Shown piece by piece: positions 59,663-64,000 of a DNA stretch of 64,000 nucleotides. The translations under genes and the position numbers were made by a program. Origin of the DNA: Ruminococcaceae bacterium OttesenSCG-928-A16 (lineage in GTDB: Bacteria > Bacillota > Clostridia > Oscillospirales > Ruminococcaceae); assembly GCA_030267215.1 (NCBI GenBank), contig JAJDJP010000001.1:1-64000 (forward strand), in the 5' to 3' direction. Each line of letters begins with the position of its first letter. Positions within the stretch are counted from its first letter, which is position 1. The notes beneath the pieces were generated by a model. The model ran no database searches. It was not told the DNA's origin and saw only the letters and a program-made list of their open reading frames with translations.

Positions 59663-60460
59663 CTAAGGTTGTGGCAGCTGGTTGCGATATTCGTTTGCGC
59701 TTTTATGCTCTATCTTTTTAAAGATGCGCGAAAAATGGGTCACATCAGAAAAACCAACCCGCTCGCTAATTTCCCATATTTTTAACGAGGGATCCTTCAA
59801 AAGCTCTTTGGCTTGTTTAATGCGCACGCCGTTTAACAAATCGCTAAAGCTTTGGCCGGTGGTGCGCGAAATAAGCTTGGAAAGATGCCACTGGCTTACA
59901 TACACCTGCTCGGCTACATCGGGCAGGGTTAGTTTTTCGGCATAGTGGTCTTCTATATATTTTACGGCGTTGCTAATAATAAAATTGCCCGCGTTGTCTT
60001 CCTCTTTTTCGGCGGCGGGGGTGGTGGGCTTTGGCACTGTTGCTTTTTGTGGCGGCGGGGCTGCCTGTGCCGGGCCTTTTGGCAGGCTGTTTAGCCGGGT
60101 GGTCATCTTTTTAAGGGCTTCTTCCAGCTCGTCCATTTTGCTGGGTTTCAAAATATAGTTGCTAACCCCCAGCCTAATAGCCTGCTGGGCACACTCAAAA
60201 TCTGGGTATCCGCTTAAAATGGTAATTTGCATATCAGGAAACTCGCTACGCAGGGCGGCAATTAAGCTTAACCCATCCATGCCGGGCATGCGGATATCGG
60301 TAAAGAGAATATCGGGCTTATAATGCCGCACCAGCTTTAGGGCGGCTTCGCCGTTGTCGGCGGTGCCAACAAGCTCGCAGTTATATTTTTGCCACGGCAG
60401 CAGTTTGCTAAGCCCGGTTACAATAATGTCCTCATCATCTACAATAATTGCTTTGTACAA
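59663..60460 (-). CDS. Response regulator with AraC-type DNA-binding domain (YesN-like)
   Basis: 265 residues. Receiver domain 1-120 with DDED start, phospho-acceptor Asp55 in ILFTDIRMPGMDG, Lys near LKPSK; a Pro/Ala linker (about 130-155); and a two-helix-turn-helix AraC domain (about 165-265) with DVAEQVYVSQWHLSKLISRTTG and WEISERVGFSDVTHFSRIFKK. These regulators act with YesM-type sensor kinases and usually control a carbohydrate ABC operon; the kinase is not in the window, but the ABC genes next door are a good target. Confidence 0.92.
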   Translation of the reverse strand: MYKAIIVDDEDIIVTGLSKLLPWQKYNCELVGTADNGEAALKLVRHYKPDILFTDIRMPGMDGLSLIAALRSEFPDMQITILSGYPDFECAQQAIRLGVSNYILKPSKMDELEEALKKMTTRLNSLPKGPAQAAPPPQKATVPKPTTPAAEKEEDNAGNFIISNAVKYIEDHYAEKLTLPDVAEQVYVSQWHLSKLISRTTGQSFSDLLNGVRIKQAKELLKDPSLKIWEISERVGFSDVTHFSRIFKKIEHKSANEYRNQLPQP

Positions 60461-60697
60461 AAAATTGCCCTCCTTGCGCTTAGTAAGCCAATTGGGTATC
60501 TATTGTTTATCATACCAATTTTGGGGGCAAAAGTCACCCCGCATATTGTTAAAAAAGTAACCTTTATTTTTGGTAAAGCTATAAACAGATACATACAATC
60601 GATAAATTATCTTTTGCTTGTACAAATTTTACGTGGCAGAAAAAGCCGTTTACACTTTGTTGTGCGGGCTTGCACTGCTTGGCAGGCACTAAAAAAG
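60461..60697. other. Intergenic stretch upstream of the response regulator gene
   Basis: Contains the minus-strand start signals of the response regulator gene (GGAGGG at about 60468) and AT-rich sequence. No other feature that I can support. Confidence 0.45.
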
Positions 60698-60733
60698 CTA
60701 TTGGGTGGCAATGATATAATTGCCACCCAATAG
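60698..60733 (-). terminator. Terminator of the sugar ABC operon
   Basis: CTATTGGGTGGCAAT pairs with ATTGCCACCCAATAG; read on the minus strand it is followed by CTTTTTTA, 46 bases past the last ABC gene. Confidence 0.9.
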
Positions 60734-60778
60734 CAAAAGAAGGAGTGAAAGGAGATAATTGATTTTAATGTGGGCAGG

Positions 60779-61663
60779 TTAGCCCTTAATTGCGCCGGCG
60801 GTTAAGCCTTTTACAATATTTTTTTGTAAAAATACATACACAACCAATACCGGTATAACCACAATTACAACTGCAGCAGCCATCCAGCCGTGGTTGGTAC
60901 CGCCCGATTGGCTGGAGATTTCGTTCAACAGGCGGGTAATGGTAAAGTAATCGGCGCTGCGCAGGTAAAACATTTGGGTAAACAGGTCGTTATAGCTCCA
61001 CAAAAACGAGAAAATGGCGATGGTGGCAAAGCTGGGCTTTGCCAGCGGCATAATAATGCGGAAGAAAATGCGAAATACTCCATAGCCTTCCAGGTAGGCA
61101 GCCTCTTCTAAATCGATAGGAAGGCTGCGGATATAGCCCATAAGCACCACGGTGCCAAAAGCAATGTTGCCCGCAATTTGTGGCAAAATAACCGATACCC
61201 AGCTAAGCGGCACCGTGTTGTTAACAATGCCCCATTTGGTTTGCATAGAAAACACTGGAATGATGGTGGAAAATACCGGGAACATCATGGAAGCAATTAA
61301 AAGGGTTTGCAAAATTTTGCGGCCCCTAAAATTATACCGGGCCATGCCATAGGCACACAGCCCCGAAATGATGATGACCGCAATGGTTACCGTGCCCGAA
61401 ATAATAAGGCTGTTGCGGTAGGCGGGGCCTACGGCAAATTTTTCAAAGGTTTCGGTAAAGTTATTCAGGGTAAAAAGCTCGCCAATGGGTAGTGCGAAGG
61501 ATTGGGTTAGGATGTATTTTCTCTCTTTAAAAGAGTTGATAATAACCCAAATAAAAGGGAAAATGGTGGTGACAGCCCACAGCGAAAGAATGATATATGT
61601 AATAATTTTAGAAGGGGATATACGACGACGTTTTAACTGTACGGCAGCAGTTTTGTTAGGCAT
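60779..61663 (-). CDS. Carbohydrate ABC permease, MalG type
   Basis: 294 residues, six helices. The EAA loop EEAAYLEGYGVFRIFFRIIMPLAKP contacts the ATPase. Half of a CUT1-type importer for sugars with the permease upstream. Starts 14 bases after it. The ATPase is not encoded here; such systems often share one ATPase (MsmK-like) encoded elsewhere. Confidence 0.92.
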   Translation of the reverse strand: MPNKTAAVQLKRRRISPSKIITYIILSLWAVTTIFPFIWVIINSFKERKYILTQSFALPIGELFTLNNFTETFEKFAVGPAYRNSLIISGTVTIAVIIISGLCAYGMARYNFRGRKILQTLLIASMMFPVFSTIIPVFSMQTKWGIVNNTVPLSWVSVILPQIAGNIAFGTVVLMGYIRSLPIDLEEAAYLEGYGVFRIFFRIIMPLAKPSFATIAIFSFLWSYNDLFTQMFYLRSADYFTITRLLNEISSQSGGTNHGWMAAAVVIVVIPVLVVYVFLQKNIVKGLTAGAIKG

Positions 61664-61677
61664 ATATTGTTCCCTCC

Positions 61678-62571
61678 TTAATAATCTTTCTCTTTAAAAA
61701 TGCGGTTGGCCAGCTGGCTAAGCAAAACGCCCAAAATTACAATAAAAATAGCAATGGCGCTGCTGTACCCAATGTTGTTGGCACCACCCAAAGAGTATTT
61801 GTACATATAGGTGCCGGTAAGCCAACTTTTTTCTAGCGGAATTCCCTTGGGCATCATGGTCCAGGGTAAATCGAACACTTTTAGGGCGCCGGTAATGGCA
61901 AGGGTTAAGCAGGTGCACAGCGTGTTGTACAGCAGTGGCAGCTTAATGCGCCAAACCACCTGCATGCCGGTAGCGCCGTCTATTTCGGCCGCTTCGTACA
62001 CATCGGGCGAAATATTATTAAGCCCGGTTACAATAATTACAAAGTAATAACCAACATACTGCCACATAACCGGGGTAAACATGGTAAACATCCAATGGTC
62101 CTCTTTCCAGTTTACCAAATGGTCCCACCCAAATTGCAGTAAAATGGTGTTAATGGGGCCGGTATCGTACCAAAACAACAGGTTAAACATTAGCCCAAGC
62201 GCTGTGGCCGAAATTACAATGGGAAAGAAGTATACCGTGCGGAAGAACCCGCTGCCACGGCGGATATTATCTACCAGCATGGCCAAAATTAGCGCAATAC
62301 CTACCTGAAACACAATGGTGCAAAGCATCATAAGCATGGTGTTAACAAAGGCGGTGCGCATGTAGGGGTCGGTAACCAGGCGCTGATAGTTGGAATACCA
62401 GGGGTCCAGCCATCCTTTGCTGCTAGCCCCCAGCGAGGGGATATCGCTAAAGCTGTTAATAATATTCATAACAAAGGGGTAAAACAGGTAAACTGCCATA
62501 AAGGCAAACGCTGGTACAAGAAACACCAATAGCGGGGTTTTCTTTTTAAATATCATTGAATTGTTATGCAT
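61678..62571 (-). CDS. Carbohydrate ABC permease, MalF type
   Basis: 297 residues, six helices, EAA loop YEAAEIDGATGMQVVWRIKLPLLY. Pairs with the MalG-type permease downstream. Start at ATG 62571 has AAGGAGGGG; an in-frame start further upstream adds residues with no site. A hairpin sits between it and the binding-protein gene. Confidence 0.92.
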   Translation of the reverse strand: MHNNSMIFKKKTPLLVFLVPAFAFMAVYLFYPFVMNIINSFSDIPSLGASSKGWLDPWYSNYQRLVTDPYMRTAFVNTMLMMLCTIVFQVGIALILAMLVDNIRRGSGFFRTVYFFPIVISATALGLMFNLLFWYDTGPINTILLQFGWDHLVNWKEDHWMFTMFTPVMWQYVGYYFVIIVTGLNNISPDVYEAAEIDGATGMQVVWRIKLPLLYNTLCTCLTLAITGALKVFDLPWTMMPKGIPLEKSWLTGTYMYKYSLGGANNIGYSSAIAIFIVILGVLLSQLANRIFKEKDY

Positions 62572-62592
62572 GAAAAGGCCCCTCCTTCTTAA

Positions 62593-62626
62593 AAAGCCGG
62601 AGAGTGCTTCTGCTACTCTCCGGCTT
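62593..62626 (-). terminator. Attenuating hairpin between binding protein and permeases
   Basis: AAGCCGGAGAGT (62593-62604) pairs with ACTCTCCGGCTT (62615-62626), followed on the minus strand by TTTTT. It probably stops part of the transcripts after the binding-protein gene, so more binding protein is made than permease. Confidence 0.8.
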
Positions 62627-62663
62627 ATGGCACACAATGGTACTAAAACTGTTTGCTTGCTAA

Positions 62664-64000
62664 TTAGCCGTTGGCTTTAATCATGTTTTCCAAAGCTTGG
62701 GCAGCAGTAATACTGCCGTTAGCAACCAATTTGGTATCGGTTTCTAAAATTTGGGCTTTGGCTTCGGGTTTAATATAGTCTTGCACGGCGGGGGTTACGC
62801 TGGTGGCGCCGGCAACCATGTTAAAGGCAGCTTCTTGCAGGCTATTCAAATCGGCAGGTTTGGGCGGGGCAACTTTTAAAGCGGTAGCAGCCGAGCCAGC
62901 AGCCATCTCGATAATAACTTCATCAGTGGTCAAAGCTTCTACAAAGCTTACGGCAGCAGCACGTTTGTCTGGGTCTGCCCATGCTTTTTCGGTAATATAG
63001 TAACCCATCGAAAGGCCGCCGATAATATCGGTAGGTTTGCGGTCGCCTTTGGCAGGTACGTAGGTACAGGTGTAGTCGGCCAGGTGGTCGGCGTCTACGT
63101 TATCTACAATTTGGCCGGTTTTCCAGCTGCCGTCGATAGCAAAAGCAGCTTTGCCGTCGTACATCAGTTGGAAGGTTTCTTCGTCGCTGGCAGAAAGGGT
63201 GTTAGCGGGGAAGTAGCCTTTTTCATACAATACTTTAATGTCTTCCAGGCCAGCTTGCCATGCTTTACCAGCAGCATCGTCGGCAGTTGCAGGTACGTTC
63301 AGGTGGCCGGTAACGCCATCGTTATTTAGGATGGTGAACTCGAACCAGTAGTGAGGAACCTGCTGCAAAGAAGCGGCAATAGGGGTATAGCCTTTGGCTT
63401 TAATGGTTTCGCACATTTCCAAAAATTCATCCCAAGTGGTGTTGGCATCTGGGGCGGTTAGGCCGCAGTCTTCCAGCACTTTGGTGTTGGTAAACATGCC
63501 TTCCCAGTAGCCAGCAGTGGGCACAGCGTATTGCTTGCCATCTACGGGCGAGGCGGGAATCGAAGAATCGTTCATGTTGGAAGCATAGTTCGGGTATTCT
63601 TTGCGGATATCTTCGATAGAAACAACTTTGCCACCTTCTACAATGGTGTTGGCGTCGTTGCCATTAAAGAAGAAAAGAACGTCGGGGTCGCTGCCGGTTT
63701 CAAAGTCGGCCAAAACTTTGGCTTTCCAAGTTTCGTCCGAAGTTTGAGATTCGTCTTTAACGGTGTTGCCGGTAGCGGCTTCCCATGCTTTATAAGCAGT
63801 TTCGAAAGCTTTGCGGTTACCGTCGGTGCCAGAGAAGGACGAAACCACGCGTAGCTCTACAGGTTTTGCTTCGGCGGCTGTGCTAGCGGCTCCAGCGGTA
63901 GAGCCGGTGCTTGCCGGGGTAGAAGCCGGGGCGCTGGCGCAGCCGGCTAACAAAGCGGCAGAAAGGGTAAGAGCAGAAACAAGTGCAAGTAGCTTTTTCA
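62664..64000 (-). CDS. Carbohydrate ABC substrate-binding lipoprotein, start cut by window edge
   Basis: 445 residues when complete. The frame runs to the right edge and its ATG begins at base 64001, one base outside. Lipoprotein signal peptide KKLLALVSALTLSAALLAGC, Ser/Thr/Ala linker, then a sugar-binding fold with ADFETGSDPDVLFFFNGND and YYITEKAWADPDKR-like blocks, the CUT1 (MsmE/MalE) type. It binds the sugar outside and delivers it to the two permeases. First gene of the operon on the minus strand. Confidence 0.93.
   Translation of the reverse strand, partial: KKLLALVSALTLSAALLAGCASAPASTPASTGSTAGAASTAAEAKPVELRVVSSFSGTDGNRKAFETAYKAWEAATGNTVKDESQTSDETWKAKVLADFETGSDPDVLFFFNGNDANTIVEGGKVVSIEDIRKEYPNYASNMNDSSIPASPVDGKQYAVPTAGYWEGMFTNTKVLEDCGLTAPDANTTWDEFLEMCETIKAKGYTPIAASLQQVPHYWFEFTILNNDGVTGHLNVPATADDAAGKAWQAGLEDIKVLYEKGYFPANTLSASDEETFQLMYDGKAAFAIDGSWKTGQIVDNVDADHLADYTCTYVPAKGDRKPTDIIGGLSMGYYITEKAWADPDKRAAAVSFVEALTTDEVIIEMAAGSAATALKVAPPKPADLNSLQEAAFNMVAGATSVTPAVQDYIKPEAKAQILETDTKLVANGSITAAQALENMIKANG

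Overview
The window reads as a chromosomal segment of an anaerobic, low-to-mid GC, Gram-positive bacterium of the Clostridia, most like the Oscillospirales/Ruminococcaceae-type gut lineages. The evidence is a SUF system ordered C-B-D-S-U, a PPi-type phosphofructokinase, rubrerythrin beside a Fur/PerR-type repressor, a tryptophan-type T-box, a CIRCE operator, a DivIVA-domain protein, an XpaC/TelA pair, TrpXYZ-like transport and strong AGGAGG ribosome binding sites. Codon use looks even throughout and I see no transposase, integrase, phage module, CRISPR array, rRNA or tRNA, so this is mostly core genome with a few lineage-specific loci. The genus cannot be fixed from what I can see.

Layout. 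1-5.3 kb: minus-strand sufCBDSU operon (Fe-S cluster assembly). 5.6-10 kb: an unknown lipoprotein, a KtrB/TrkH K+ channel subunit and a PPi-type phosphofructokinase. 10-12.6 kb: a ROK repressor with an MFS transporter and a clear operator. 12.8-13.7 kb: a DUF6530-like gene overlapping a GIY-YIG-like gene behind a palindromic operator. 13.8-14.8 kb: rubrerythrin and a Fur-family regulator. 15-16.3 kb: a LarA-family enzyme. 16.4-17.3 kb: a small XRE regulator with two membrane proteins and three direct-repeat operators. 17.5-19.1 kb: a YkpA/YbiT-type ABC-F protein with a degenerate second ATP site. 19.2-22.6 kb: a T-box riboswitch (specifier UGG) and trpXYZ-like ABC genes. 23-26.7 kb: XpaC, TelA and a convergent membrane protein.

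27-31.9 kb: gpsA behind a possible structured RNA, then two tandem mgtE genes behind a leader of about 320 nt that ends in an intrinsic terminator, then thioredoxin. 32-36.8 kb: CIRCE-controlled hsp20, a DivIVA-domain protein, and the ttcA-alr-nicotinamidase cluster. 37-41.1 kb: rplM-rpsI, a MATE exporter, manA and a 25-codon remnant of a ROK sugar kinase. 41.2-43.8 kb: a LacI repressor and a CcdA plus TlpA-like redox pair. 44.2-53.3 kb: an ECF sigma factor fused to a transmembrane helix and extracytoplasmic beta domains, followed at once by a 2439-residue repeat-rich surface protein held by three C-terminal membrane helices. 53.5-59.5 kb: a double-domain glycosyltransferase and class I ribonucleotide reductase (nrdA, nrdB) with an NrdR-like box. 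59.7-64 kb: a YesN-type response regulator and a carbohydrate ABC importer whose binding-protein gene loses only the first base of its start codon at the window edge.

The points I consider most worth following up are the membrane-tethered sigma factor with its giant neighbour (44.2-53.3 kb), the attenuator-type leader of the tandem mgtE genes (28.4-28.7 kb), the dispersed CATTCTGA palindromes, the Cys-rich tail on SufC, and the three-iteron operator of the small XRE operon.
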